Origin: JAYSFC01 sp041913505 | Lineage (GTDB): Bacteria > Pseudomonadota > Gammaproteobacteria > Burkholderiales > Burkholderiaceae_C | DNA length: 30,459 nt | Reading direction: 5' to 3' | Assembly (NCBI GenBank): GCA_041913505.1 | Contig: JAYSFC010000035.1 | Coordinates: 1-30,459 of the forward strand | Shown here: in pieces, positions 7,556 to 15,712 of the stretch | Numbering within the stretch: position 1 is the first letter of the stretch | Layout of the letters: every line of letters starts with the position of its first letter | Notes under the pieces: generated by a model | Databases searched by the model: none | The model's input: only the letters and a program-made list of their open reading frames with translations | Told to the model about the DNA's origin: nothing | Position numbers and translations under genes: made by a program

Positions 7556-9124
7556 ATGCATCCAGACATCGAACACCTGTTGGCCCAGCCCTTCGGCTCG
7601 CTGCCCGAGCTGATAGAGCGCCAAGCCGCGCACCGCCCCGGCCACACCGCCCTGGTCCTGGAGGATCGGCGCCTGGACTACGCCGCGCTGCGCGCCGACA
7701 TGGACCGCGTGGCGCGCAGCCTGCAGCGTGACGGCATGCAGCCCGGCGACGTGGTGGCCATCTGCGCAGGCACCTCGGTCGAATATGTGCTGGCCTACCT
7801 CGGCGCGCTGCGCGCTGGCGTGGCCGTGGCGCCGCTCGCGCCCTCGGCCACAGCCGAGCACCTGAGCGCCATGCTGGACAACTGCGGCGCGCGCCTGGTG
7901 CTGCGCGACCGCGAGGTGGCCGCGCAATGGCCGCTGCATGCGGGTGCTGCGCTGCGTTGCGTGGCCCTGGACGATGCGCCCGAGGCAGGCGAGCCCTGGT
8001 CGCAATGGCTGGCCCGGGGCGACGGCGCGCCTGCACCGATCGCACCCGAGCCCGACTGGCCGTTCAACGTGATCTATTCCTCGGGCACCACGGGCGTGCC
8101 CAAGGGCATCGTGCAGTCCTGGGCCATGCGCTGGGCGCATGTGCGGCGCGCGGTCACCAACGGCTATGGGCCTGATGCCGTCTCGCTGTGCGCCACGCCG
8201 CTGTACTCCAACACCACGCTGGTGGCGGCGCTGCCCACGCTGGCGCTGGGCGGCACGCTGGTGCTGATGCGCAAGTTCGATGCCGCGCGCTACCTGGCGC
8301 TGGCCCAGCAGCACGGCGCCACCCACACCATGCTGGTGCCCGTGCAGTACCAGCGCCTGATGGCCTGCCCGGATTTCGACCGCACGGACCTGGGCCGGCT
8401 ACAGCACAAGTTTTGCACCAGTGCGCCCTTCAGCGCCGCGCTCAAGGCCGAGGTGCTGCGGCGCTGGCCGGGCCGGCTGATCGAGTACTACGGCATGACC
8501 GAAGGCGGCGTGCGCTGCGAGCTGCACTGCCACGACCACCCAACCAAGCTGCACACCGTGGGCCGCCCCGGCGAGGGCGCAGACATCCGCTTCATCGACG
8601 AGGAAGGGCGCGAGCTGCCCGCCGGCGAGCAGGGCGAGATCGTCGGCCGTTCGGCCGGGATGATGAGCGGCTACTACCGCCTGCCGGACAAGACGCGCGA
8701 GGCCGAGTGGTTCGACGCCGAGGGCCAGCGCTACATCCGCAGCGGCGACGTGGGCCGGCTGGATGCGGACGGTTTCATCGTGCTGGGCGACCGCAAGAAG
8801 GACATGATCATCACGGGCGGCTTCAACGTCTACCCGAGCGACATCGAGGCCGTGCTGTGCCAGCACCCCCAGGTGGCCGAGTGCGCCGTGGTGGGCGTGC
8901 CCTCCGAGCAGTGGGGCGAGACCCCCGTGGCCTATGTGGTGGCGCGTTCGGGCCCACCGCCCGCCGCAGAGGAATTGCGCGAATGGCTCAACGCCCGCGT
9001 GGGCAAGACCCAGCGCGTAGCCGACCTGCGGCTGGCCGAGCGCCTGCCGCGCAGCGAGATCGGCAAGGTACTCAAGCGCACGCTGCGCGAGCAGTACCTG
9101 CAAGCGGCGCCTATCGCCGGCTGA
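7556..9124 (+). CDS. AMP-dependent acyl-CoA ligase (ANL superfamily), ligase 1
   Basis: 522 residues, the usual size for a fatty-acid or aromatic acid CoA ligase. It would activate a carboxylic acid with ATP and CoA in the cytoplasm. Motifs in order: P-loop YSSGTTGVPKG at 174-184, adenylate-binding YYGMTEGG at 311-318, SGDVGRLDADGF near 396, the hinge GDRKKDMIITGGFNVYPSDIE, and the C-terminal catalytic Lys504 in RSEIGKVLKR. Substrate specificity cannot be read from these. It lies between two Bug receptors and upstream of a thioesterase in one plus-strand block. The ATG at 7556 has no strong ribosome site. It is of equal length to the minus-strand ligase at 13945, but the sequences differ clearly, so it is not a recent duplicate. 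Confidence 0.92.
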   Translation: MHPDIEHLLAQPFGSLPELIERQAAHRPGHTALVLEDRRLDYAALRADMDRVARSLQRDGMQPGDVVAICAGTSVEYVLAYLGALRAGVAVAPLAPSATAEHLSAMLDNCGARLVLRDREVAAQWPLHAGAALRCVALDDAPEAGEPWSQWLARGDGAPAPIAPEPDWPFNVIYSSGTTGVPKGIVQSWAMRWAHVRRAVTNGYGPDAVSLCATPLYSNTTLVAALPTLALGGTLVLMRKFDAARYLALAQQHGATHTMLVPVQYQRLMACPDFDRTDLGRLQHKFCTSAPFSAALKAEVLRRWPGRLIEYYGMTEGGVRCELHCHDHPTKLHTVGRPGEGADIRFIDEEGRELPAGEQGEIVGRSAGMMSGYYRLPDKTREAEWFDAEGQRYIRSGDVGRLDADGFIVLGDRKKDMIITGGFNVYPSDIEAVLCQHPQVAECAVVGVPSEQWGETPVAYVVARSGPPPAAEELREWLNARVGKTQRVADLRLAERLPRSEIGKVLKRTLREQYLQAAPIAG

Positions 9125-9148
9125 CTTTTCTCTTACCAGGAGACCGCC

Positions 9149-10144
9149 ATGTCATTGCATCGTCCTCTGCGGCTGCGCCGCGCCCTGCTTGCCAGCATGG
9201 CCCTGGGCGCCAGCGCCCTGCTGGCGCCCGCTGCCTACGGCGCAGACGCCTGGCCCGCCAAGCCAATCCAGCTCGTGATTCCCTACCCGCCCGGCGGCAG
9301 TGCCGACCTGCTGGGGCGGCCCCTGGCCATGCAGTTGCAGCAGCAACTGGGCCAGCCCGTGGTGCTGGAATACAAGCCGGGCGCGGGCGGCACGCTGGCC
9401 TCGCAGTATGTGGCGCGGTCCAAGCCCGATGGCTACACCGTGTTCATGGTGCTGGCGGCGCATGCCATCAACGACAGCCTCTACCCCAAGCTGCCCTACG
9501 ACACGCGCAAGGACTTCGCGCCCGTGTCGCTGGTGGCCAACCTGCCCATGGTGGTGGTGGCCAGCGGCAAGCTGTCCGCCCGGAACATGCAGGAGCTGAT
9601 CCAGGCGGCGAAGGCAGCGCCGGGCAAGCTCACCTTCGGCTCGGCCGGCAACGGCAACACCGGGCACCTGGCGGCCGAATACTTCAGCAGCATCGCCGGC
9701 ATCAAGATGACGCACGTGCCCTACAAGGGCAGCGCCGGCGTGGTCAACGCCATGCTGGCGGGCGACATCGACCTCACGTTCGACAGCATCTCCACCTCCA
9801 TGCCGCACATCCGCGGCGGGCGCATGCATGCGCTGGCCGTCACCAGCCCCCAGCGCTCGGCCCTGGCGCCCGAGGTGCCGACGGTGCAGGAGCAGGGCAT
9901 CGCCGGCTTTGACGTGACCGGCTGGTATGCGCTGATCGCGCCGGCAGGCACGCCGCCCGAGATCACCCAGCGCCTGAGCCGCGAGATCGCCACCGCGCTG
10001 CGCCAGCCACAGTTGCAGGCACAACTGGCCGCGGGCGGCTACGAGCCCGTGGGCTCCACCCCCGAGGCGCTGCAGGCGCATATCGAGCGCGAGATCACGC
10101 GCTGGGCCGCCGTGGTCAAGTCCACGGGCGCCCGGGTCGACTGA
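9149..10144 (+). CDS. Bug-family periplasmic receptor, receptor 2
   Basis: 331 residues. The N-terminus is long and basic (RPLRLRRALLAS), followed by a hydrophobic stretch and probable cleavage near AYGA (residue 32). The mature start is DAWPAKPIQLVIPYPPGGSAD, with the ligand loop reading GGSAD rather than GGTTD. Other marks: ARSKPDGYTVF, LPYDTRKDFAPVS, GSAGNGNTGHLAAEYF, THVPYKGSAGVVNAMLAGDID and APEVPTVQEQGI. The expected role is periplasmic capture of a carboxylate. The ribosome site is CAGGAGA, eight bases before the ATG. It follows the ligase by 24 bases and is followed after 12 bases by the thioesterase, so it sits in a tight operon. Confidence 0.93.
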   Translation: MSLHRPLRLRRALLASMALGASALLAPAAYGADAWPAKPIQLVIPYPPGGSADLLGRPLAMQLQQQLGQPVVLEYKPGAGGTLASQYVARSKPDGYTVFMVLAAHAINDSLYPKLPYDTRKDFAPVSLVANLPMVVVASGKLSARNMQELIQAAKAAPGKLTFGSAGNGNTGHLAAEYFSSIAGIKMTHVPYKGSAGVVNAMLAGDIDLTFDSISTSMPHIRGGRMHALAVTSPQRSALAPEVPTVQEQGIAGFDVTGWYALIAPAGTPPEITQRLSREIATALRQPQLQAQLAAGGYEPVGSTPEALQAHIEREITRWAAVVKSTGARVD

Positions 10145-10156
10145 CAATCCTTCACC

Positions 10157-10624
10157 ATGCAACCACAGCTTTCCCATACCCACGACATTCCCGCCAGCCC
10201 CTTCGCCGGCGAAGCCCCCGACATGTTCTTCGGCCTGCCCATGGCCATGGCCCGCGCCATGGCGCTGCGCGGCGAGCGCATCGGCCACGACATGGCCCAG
10301 GTGCGCATGGGCTTCCAGGCAGACCAGGCCAACAGCCGCGGCGAGGTGCACGGCGGCTCGATCGCCACCCTGCTCGATTGCACGCTGGCGGCGGCCGCGC
10401 GTGCGCACGACCCCGCCGCCTATGGCGTGGCCACCATCGACCTGACGCTGCACTACGTCGCCGCAGGTACCGGAGACTTGATCGCCACCGCGCGCTGCGA
10501 GCGGCGCGGCCGCTCCATCAGCTTCGCGCGCGGCGAGGTGCGCGCCGAGGACGGCACGCTGGTAGCCATGGCCACGGGCAGCTTCAAGCTGATCGCGCGC
10601 GCCCCCGCATCCGCCAGCACTTAG
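10157..10624 (+). CDS. PaaI-type hotdog thioesterase
   Basis: 155 residues in one hotdog domain. The active-site signature NSRGEVHGGSIATLLD is at 59-74, with His65-Gly-Gly and the catalytic acid Asp74 at the spacing seen in PaaI. Such enzymes hydrolyse acyl- or aryl-CoA esters and often rescue CoA when a catabolic pathway stalls. This suits its place at the end of the block that begins with a receptor and a CoA ligase. It ends 21 bases from the stop of the convergent receptor gene, and no terminator hairpin is visible in that gap. Confidence 0.88.
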   Translation: MQPQLSHTHDIPASPFAGEAPDMFFGLPMAMARAMALRGERIGHDMAQVRMGFQADQANSRGEVHGGSIATLLDCTLAAAARAHDPAAYGVATIDLTLHYVAAGTGDLIATARCERRGRSISFARGEVRAEDGTLVAMATGSFKLIARAPASAST

Positions 10625-10645
10625 GCGCGGGCGGGTTTTCCGGGT

Positions 10646-11656
10646 TCAGGTGGGCTGCACGCCCGCGGCCTGCAGCAGGCGGCCCCACAGGGGCGCCTCC
10701 TGCGCCCACAGCTGGGCAAACTTCTCGGGAGTGTCGTCGTCCACCGGCACGAAGCCGGCAGCGATGATGCGTGCCATGCCGTCGCGGCTGGCCACAGCGT
10801 GGTTGGCGGCCTGGGCCCATTGCCGGGCCACGTCGGCCGGCAGGCCCTTGGGGCCCGCAATGGCCAGCCAGCCCACAATGGACAGCGCATCCTGCGGGTA
10901 GCCGGCCTCGGTGAAGGTGGGCACATCGGGCAGCAGCGGCACGCGGCGCGGACCGGTCACGGCCAGCGCGCGCAGCTTGCCCGCATCGATGTGGGCCTTG
11001 AGCGACAGCAAACTGCCCATGCCGATCTTGACCTGCCCACCCAGCAGGTCCTGCACCATCGGCGCCTCGCCCTTGTAGGCCACGTGCGTCATGTCGGCGC
11101 CCGCCACCTCGCTGAGCGTGGTGCAGGCCAGCTGTCCGTGCGAGCCGATGCCGTAGGAACCATAGGACAGCTTGCCCTTCTGGGCCCGGATCCAGGCCAT
11201 GAACTCCTGCAGGTTCTGCGCCGGCGTGTCGGCCGCAACCACCAGTGCGATCGGCGCCAGGCACACGCGCACCAGCGGGGTCAGGTCGGTCAGCGGGTCG
11301 TAGGGCGTCTTCTTGTACAGGTACTTGTTGGTCAACATCGACGAGGTGGTGCCCAGCATCGCCGTCATGCCGTCGGCCGGTGCCTTGGTGACCATCTCGC
11401 CAGCGATCAGGCCCGCCGCGCCGGGCTTGTTGTCCACCACCACCGACTGGCCGAAGCGCTTGGCCATGTGCTCGCCCAGCACGCGGGTGATCACGTCGGT
11501 GGCGCCACCGGCGGCAAAGGGCACCACCACCCGCACGGGGCGGGTGGCAAAGCCAGCCTGCGCCCATGCACCGAGGGGGCTCGCAGCGGCTGCTGCGGCC
11601 GCCAGGGACAGCATGCGGCGCCGGTTCCATCCAAGGGAGCTGGTTTCATGGTTCAT
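10646..11656 (-). CDS. Bug-family periplasmic receptor, receptor 3
   Basis: 336 residues from ATG 11656. A GTG directly precedes it, but CAGGAGA lies at the better distance for the ATG. The signal has three arginines and an alanine-rich core (NRRRMLSLAAAAAAASP) with cleavage after GAWA. The pattern suits Tat export, although Sec cannot be excluded. The mature domain starts RPVRVVVPFAAGGATDVITR and continues with VVDNKPGAAGLIAGEM, GSYGIGSHGQLACTTL, THVAYKGEAPMVQDLLGGQVK and LLPDVPTFTEAGYPQ, all Bug marks. It is the last gene of the minus block and lies 30 bases downstream of receptor 4. The pair share only family-level similarity, so they probably bind different ligands. Confidence 0.92.
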   Translation of the reverse strand: MNHETSSLGWNRRRMLSLAAAAAAASPLGAWAQAGFATRPVRVVVPFAAGGATDVITRVLGEHMAKRFGQSVVVDNKPGAAGLIAGEMVTKAPADGMTAMLGTTSSMLTNKYLYKKTPYDPLTDLTPLVRVCLAPIALVVAADTPAQNLQEFMAWIRAQKGKLSYGSYGIGSHGQLACTTLSEVAGADMTHVAYKGEAPMVQDLLGGQVKIGMGSLLSLKAHIDAGKLRALAVTGPRRVPLLPDVPTFTEAGYPQDALSIVGWLAIAGPKGLPADVARQWAQAANHAVASRDGMARIIAAGFVPVDDDTPEKFAQLWAQEAPLWGRLLQAAGVQPT

Positions 11657-11686
11657 CACGCGTCTCCTGGCAAGGGTTGCGGGGGC

Positions 11687-12673
11687 TCAGTCCATCGAGA
11701 TCTTGGCGGCCTCGACCACGGCCTTCCAGTGGGCGGCGTCCTTGTCGATCTGTGCCTTGAAGTCGTCGGGCAGCGAACCCACGGGGATCAGGCCCATTTC
11801 GCTCAAGCGCTTGTTCAGCTCGGGGGACTTGACGATGGAACTCACCTCGGTGCCCAGCTTGTCCACGATGGCCTTGGGGGTGGCGGCGGGCACGAACATG
11901 CCGAACCAGCCGTTGGCCTCCAGGCCCGGGTAGCCGGCCTCGGCCATGGTGGGTACCTGCGGCAGCGCAGGGTGGCGCTGGGCGCCGGTCACGGCCAGGA
12001 TGTTGAGCTTGTCCGACTTGATGTGCGGGTACGCAGCCGTGGCATCGACGAAGGCCAGCGTCACCTGCCCGCCCAGCAGGGCCGCCATTTCCGGCCCCGA
12101 ACCCTGGTAGGGGATGTGCGTGATGTCGATGCCGGCCTTCTGCTTGAAGCGCTCGCCGTTCATGTGCGACGAGGTGGCGTTGCCGTAGGTGCCGTAGTTG
12201 AGCGTTCCCGGCGCGGCCTTGGCCTGCAGCACGAACTGCTCCAGCGTGGTCACGCCCGAGCTGCGCGGCACCATGAGCAGGTCGGCCGACTTGGCCACCT
12301 GCGACACCGGCGCCAGGTCGCCCAGCTTGTAGGGCACCTTCTTGTACAGCGCCGGGATCTGCACCACGGTGGTGATGCCCATGAGCACGGTGTAGCCGTC
12401 ACCGGGCGCCTTGGCCACGGTGTCGTTGCCCAGGATGCCGCTGGCGCCGGGCTTGTTCTCCACCACCACGGGCTGGCCCCAGCGCTGCGAGAGCTGGGTG
12501 CCGATCAGGCGCGCGATGATGTCGGTGCCTCCGCCCGCGGGGTAGGGCACGATGAGACGAATGGGCTTGCTGGGGTAGCCCTCCTGCGCCTGTGCGCCGC
12601 CCACGCCGCAGACGGCGGCCAGTGCGATCAGGGGTAGCCAGTGGCCCAGGGCCTTGCGCCGGGTGAATGCCAT
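11687..12673 (-). CDS. Bug-family periplasmic receptor, receptor 4
   Basis: 328 residues from ATG 12673, chosen because AAGGAG stands nine bases upstream and a proper signal peptide follows. The open frame continues upstream into the acyl-CoA dehydrogenase gene but is not a plausible start. The signal MAFTRRKALG has a twin-arginine look, with cleavage near AQAQ (residue 30). The mature start EGYPSKPIRLIVPYPAGGGTD, VVENKPGASGILGND, THIPYQGSGPEMAALLGGQV and LPQVPTMAEAGYPG place it in the Bug family. It lies 44 bases after the acyl-CoA dehydrogenase in the same direction, so receptor and enzyme are probably co-expressed. The ligand is unknown. Confidence 0.93.
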   Translation of the reverse strand: MAFTRRKALGHWLPLIALAAVCGVGGAQAQEGYPSKPIRLIVPYPAGGGTDIIARLIGTQLSQRWGQPVVVENKPGASGILGNDTVAKAPGDGYTVLMGITTVVQIPALYKKVPYKLGDLAPVSQVAKSADLLMVPRSSGVTTLEQFVLQAKAAPGTLNYGTYGNATSSHMNGERFKQKAGIDITHIPYQGSGPEMAALLGGQVTLAFVDATAAYPHIKSDKLNILAVTGAQRHPALPQVPTMAEAGYPGLEANGWFGMFVPAATPKAIVDKLGTEVSSIVKSPELNKRLSEMGLIPVGSLPDDFKAQIDKDAAHWKAVVEAAKISMD

Positions 12674-12717
12674 GGTGATGTCTCCTTGGGTGTTATGTAG
12701 GAATGAAAGGGCGCGGG

Positions 12718-13872
12718 CTACAGCGTGCGGGCGATGATTTCCTTCATGATCTCGTCGCTGCCGCCGTAGATGCGTCCGATGCGGGCATCGGTCCAGGCGC
12801 GGCCCACCTGGTATTCGGTCATGTAGCCGTAGCCGCCGTGCAGCTGCAGGAACTCGTCGAGCAGCTTGTTCTGCAGCGCCGTGGCATTGAGCTTGACCAT
12901 GGCGGCGCGCTCGGGGGTCAGCTTGCGTTCCATGTGCAGCTTCATGCATTCATCCACGAAGGTGCGCAGCATGGTGGCCTGCGCCTTGGCCTCGGCCAGC
13001 TTGAAGCGCGTGTTCTGGAACTCGAACACCGTCTGCCCGAAGGCCTTGCGCTCGCGCGTGTAGTCGATGGTCTTTTGCAGGAAGGACTCGATGCTGCGGG
13101 CGGCGCGCACCGCCACCACCAGCCGCTCCTGGGCCAGCTCCTGCATCAGGTACCTGAAGCCCATGTTCTCCTCGCCCAGCAGGTTGCCCACGGGCACCTT
13201 GACGTTGTCGAAGAACAGCTCGGAGGTGTCCTGCCCCATCAGACCGATCTTCTCGAGCTTGCGGCCCTTGCTGAACCCCGGTGTCCCCTCTTCCACCACG
13301 ATCAGCGACACGCCCTTGGCGCCCAGGTCGGGCGCGGTCTTGCAGACCACGATCACGATTTCGGAGTTGATGCCGTTGGTGATGAAGGTCTTGGCGCCGT
13401 TGATGAGGTAGTGGTCGCCTTCGCTGCTCTTGACCAGTTTGGCGGTGGTGCGCACCGACTTCAGGTCGCTGCCCGCGCCGGGCTCGGTCATGGCGATGGC
13501 GCCGATCATTTCACCGGCGGCCATCTTGGGCAGCCAGCGGTCGCGCTGTTCCTTGTTGCCGTAGGCGTAGATGTAGGGCGCCACGATGTCCGAGTGCAGC
13601 GGAAAACCCAGCGCCGTGGCATTGGTGCGGCCCACTTCCTCGATCAGCACCGCCGCGTGGCCGAAGTCGCCGCCGCTGCCGTAGGGCTCGGGCAGCATGG
13701 TGTTGAGCAGGCCCTCGCGGCCTGCCTTGCGCCACACTTCCTTGGGCACGATGCCGTTGCGCTCCCACTCGGCCAGGTGCGGCACGATTTCCTTGTCGAA
13801 GAAGTGGCGCACGGCGTCACGGAACTGCTCGTGGTCTTCGCGGTAGACGGTGCGCTGGATCAGGTCTTGCAT
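12718..13872 (-). CDS. Acyl-CoA dehydrogenase, long-chain (LCAD)-like
   Basis: 384 residues, full length. An FAD enzyme that makes the 2,3-enoyl-CoA and passes electrons to ETF. Visible marks: LPEPYGSGGDF, MTEPGAGSDLKSVRT, NGAKTFITNG, KIGLMGQDTSELFFDNVKVP and LHGGYGYMTEY. The C-terminal position that carries the catalytic Glu in MCAD (YEGT) reads YGGSDEI, so that residue is missing. A Glu stands instead at residue 249 in QELAQERLVVA, the site used by LCAD and isovaleryl-CoA dehydrogenases. This argues for a long or branched chain substrate, but does not prove it. The start is ATG 13872. The upstream gap contains a short repeat and separates it from the ligase by 72 bases. Confidence 0.93.
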   Translation of the reverse strand: MQDLIQRTVYREDHEQFRDAVRHFFDKEIVPHLAEWERNGIVPKEVWRKAGREGLLNTMLPEPYGSGGDFGHAAVLIEEVGRTNATALGFPLHSDIVAPYIYAYGNKEQRDRWLPKMAAGEMIGAIAMTEPGAGSDLKSVRTTAKLVKSSEGDHYLINGAKTFITNGINSEIVIVVCKTAPDLGAKGVSLIVVEEGTPGFSKGRKLEKIGLMGQDTSELFFDNVKVPVGNLLGEENMGFRYLMQELAQERLVVAVRAARSIESFLQKTIDYTRERKAFGQTVFEFQNTRFKLAEAKAQATMLRTFVDECMKLHMERKLTPERAAMVKLNATALQNKLLDEFLQLHGGYGYMTEYQVGRAWTDARIGRIYGGSDEIMKEIIARTL

Positions 13873-13894
13873 GGTTGGTGTCTCAAGAAGTAAA

Positions 13895-13947
13895 GATCAA
13901 ATGGGCCTGCAGCGCTTGTCTGGCGAGCGCTATTAGCTATGGTTTCA
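13895..13947. repeat. Comamonadaceae-type short repeat (AGCGCT inverted repeat, AGCTAT)
   Basis: ATCAAATGGGCCTGCAGCGC, TTGTCTGGCGAGCGCT and TTAGCTATGGTTT run on in this order. The two AGCGCT arms (13911-13916 and 13926-13931) can form a hairpin. The layout matches the short mobile-like intergenic repeat remembered from Acidovorax and Polaromonas genomes. It lies entirely in the gap between ligase 2 and the acyl-CoA dehydrogenase. It is the most complete of four partial copies in the window. Confidence 0.6.
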
Positions 13948-15513
13948 GGAGTGGCGCAAAGCAAAGCCCGCCTGCGGCTCGTCGCGAAAGCGCTCCTTCA
14001 GCTTGCGGCGCAGCAGCTTGCCGGTCTCCAGGCGCGGCAGCGCATCCACGAACACCACGCGCTGGGGCAGCTTCATGCGCGCCAGCACCTCGGCCGCCTG
14101 GACGGCGATGGCGCGGGCCGTGTCCAGCGAGGCCTGCGCACCGTGGCGCAGCACCACGGCCGCCAGGGGCTGCTCGCCAAAGTCGGGGTGGGGCACGCCC
14201 ACCACGGCCACCTCGTACACATCGGGGTGGCGCAGCAGGGCGTTCTCGATCTCCTGCGGGTAGAGGTTGACGCCGCCCGAGAGAATCAAGTCCGCGCGCC
14301 GGTCGCTCAGGAACAGGTAGCCCTCGGCATCGACATGGCCGATGTCGCCATAGGTGATCCAGCCGCGCTCATCGATGGCCTGGCGGGTTTTCTCGGGGTC
14401 GTTGAGGTAGCTGAACTGTCCGCCGCCCGAGAAGTACACCTGCCCGATCTCGCCTGCGGGCAGCTCCTGCCCGTCGTCGTCCACGATGTGCAGTTGGCCC
14501 GTGGTGGGGCGGCCCACCGAGCCGGGGCGCTGGCGCCACTCGGCCGAGTTGATCATCGTCGTGCCGCAGCCCTCGGAGCCCGCGTAGTACTCCATGAGGA
14601 TGTCGCCCCACCAGTCGAGCATGGCGTGCTTCACATCCACCGGGCAGGGCGCGGCGGCATGGATGGCCACGCGGTGGCTGGACAGGTCGTAGCGCCGGCG
14701 CACTGCCTCGGGCAGCTTGAGCAGGCGGCCGAACATGGTGGGCACCCACTGGCTGTGGGTGACGCGGTAGCGCTCGATGAGGGCCAGGGCGGTCTCGGCG
14801 TCGAAGCGCTCCATGATCACGGCCTGCCCGCCCAGCTCCAGCACGCGCAGCGTGTAGCGCAGCGGCGCGGCGTGGTACAGCGGCGCGGGCGAGAGGTACA
14901 CGGTGTCTTCGCCCATGCCCATGATGCGCGCCGTGCCCAGCGCCTCGGGGTCGGTCTGGCCGCGCAGCTCGGCGGGCCACAGGGGCTTGAGCACGCCCTT
15001 GGGCCGGCCCGTGGTGCCCGAGGAATACAGCAGGTCGCGCCCCAGCGGGCGGTCGGCGAAGTCCGCTGGCGGCCCCTGCAGGGCGGCCAGCGCGGCGGGT
15101 AGCGACGCGGCCTGCGGCGTGGCCGCGTCCACCGTCCAGCAGGGCAGCGGCGGGCCGTCCTGCAGCCCGCCGAGCTGGGGCAGGGTCTTGTCAGAAGCCA
15201 CCACGAGCCGTGCACCGCAGTCGCGCACGATGTAGGCCACCTCGGCCGGCGTCAGGTGGGTGCTGAGCACGGCGGCATACAGGCCCGCCTGGCGGGCCGC
15301 CAGGGCCAGCGCCAGGATCTCGACGCGGTTTTCCAGCACCACCGCGAAGCGCTCGCCCGACTGCAGCCCCTGGGCATGGAGCCACTGCGCCATGCGCAGG
15401 GCGCTGTGCGCCACCTCGCCAGCGCGGTACTGCACACCGGTCTCTGCCATGGCCAATACCACCCGTTCGGGAGCCGCTGCCGCGCGGCCAAAAAAGTCCT
15501 GCATGCCTGTCAC
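13945..15513 (-). CDS. AMP-dependent acyl-CoA ligase (ANL superfamily), ligase 2
   Basis: 522 residues from GTG 15513. The GTG is favoured because GAGGAG lies at the right distance, although ATG 15504 is also in frame. Motifs in order: P-loop YSSGTTGRPKG at 163-173, YYAGSEGCG as the adenylate-binding segment, YGDIGHVDAEGY, SDRRADLILSGGVNLYPQEIE and the catalytic Lys in RLETGKLLRRKLK. It activates a carboxylic acid as its CoA thioester. The C-terminus ends RHS* inside the repeat at 13895. It is the first gene of the minus block and is divergent from the thiolase gene, so one control region at 15514-15712 may serve ligase, dehydrogenase and thiolase together. Confidence 0.92.
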   Translation of the reverse strand: MTGMQDFFGRAAAAPERVVLAMAETGVQYRAGEVAHSALRMAQWLHAQGLQSGERFAVVLENRVEILALALAARQAGLYAAVLSTHLTPAEVAYIVRDCGARLVVASDKTLPQLGGLQDGPPLPCWTVDAATPQAASLPAALAALQGPPADFADRPLGRDLLYSSGTTGRPKGVLKPLWPAELRGQTDPEALGTARIMGMGEDTVYLSPAPLYHAAPLRYTLRVLELGGQAVIMERFDAETALALIERYRVTHSQWVPTMFGRLLKLPEAVRRRYDLSSHRVAIHAAAPCPVDVKHAMLDWWGDILMEYYAGSEGCGTTMINSAEWRQRPGSVGRPTTGQLHIVDDDGQELPAGEIGQVYFSGGGQFSYLNDPEKTRQAIDERGWITYGDIGHVDAEGYLFLSDRRADLILSGGVNLYPQEIENALLRHPDVYEVAVVGVPHPDFGEQPLAAVVLRHGAQASLDTARAIAVQAAEVLARMKLPQRVVFVDALPRLETGKLLRRKLKERFRDEPQAGFALRHS

Positions 15514-15712
15514 CCGTCGCTCCTCGGTGCTCCGTAGCGGTGGCGATACACCACCAAATGCGGAATGCTTGTCTCACAAAACAAATTTCTTTCTGGATTT
15601 TTTCAGCAGCAACGCACGAAAAGCACCGGGTAAACACGGCCTTCAGCACAAACTAACCCATGGAAAATTGTTTTTAATGGATCATTGGTTCCACAAAACG
15701 CATGGAGCAAGC
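15514..15712. promoter_or_regulatory. AT-rich divergent control region between ligase 2 and thiolase
   Basis: About 150 bases here are far richer in A and T than the surrounding coding DNA. It must carry the promoters for both the minus block (ligase 2 onward) and the plus block (thiolase onward). Two dyads with four-base arms are candidate operators: TTGTCTCACAAAACAA (15569-15584) and TGGATCATTGGTTCCA (15678-15693). The second has the TGGA/TCCA ends often seen in IclR-type sites, and an IclR gene lies in the plus block. No convincing -35/-10 pair could be fixed by eye. Confidence 0.5.

Noticed and set aside
10799..12637. A 612-codon plus-strand open frame
   Set aside because: It spans two minus-strand Bug genes and the gap between them and has no domain of its own.
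13911..13931. Repeat seen as the start of a CRISPR-like array
   Set aside because: Only one pair of AGCGCT arms is present, with no regular repeat-spacer series. No CRISPR array or cas gene was seen anywhere in the window.
15260..15712. N-terminal extension of the thiolase
   Set aside because: It would overlap the divergent ligase gene and cover the AT-rich promoter region. A proper ribosome site and normal N-terminus exist at 15713.
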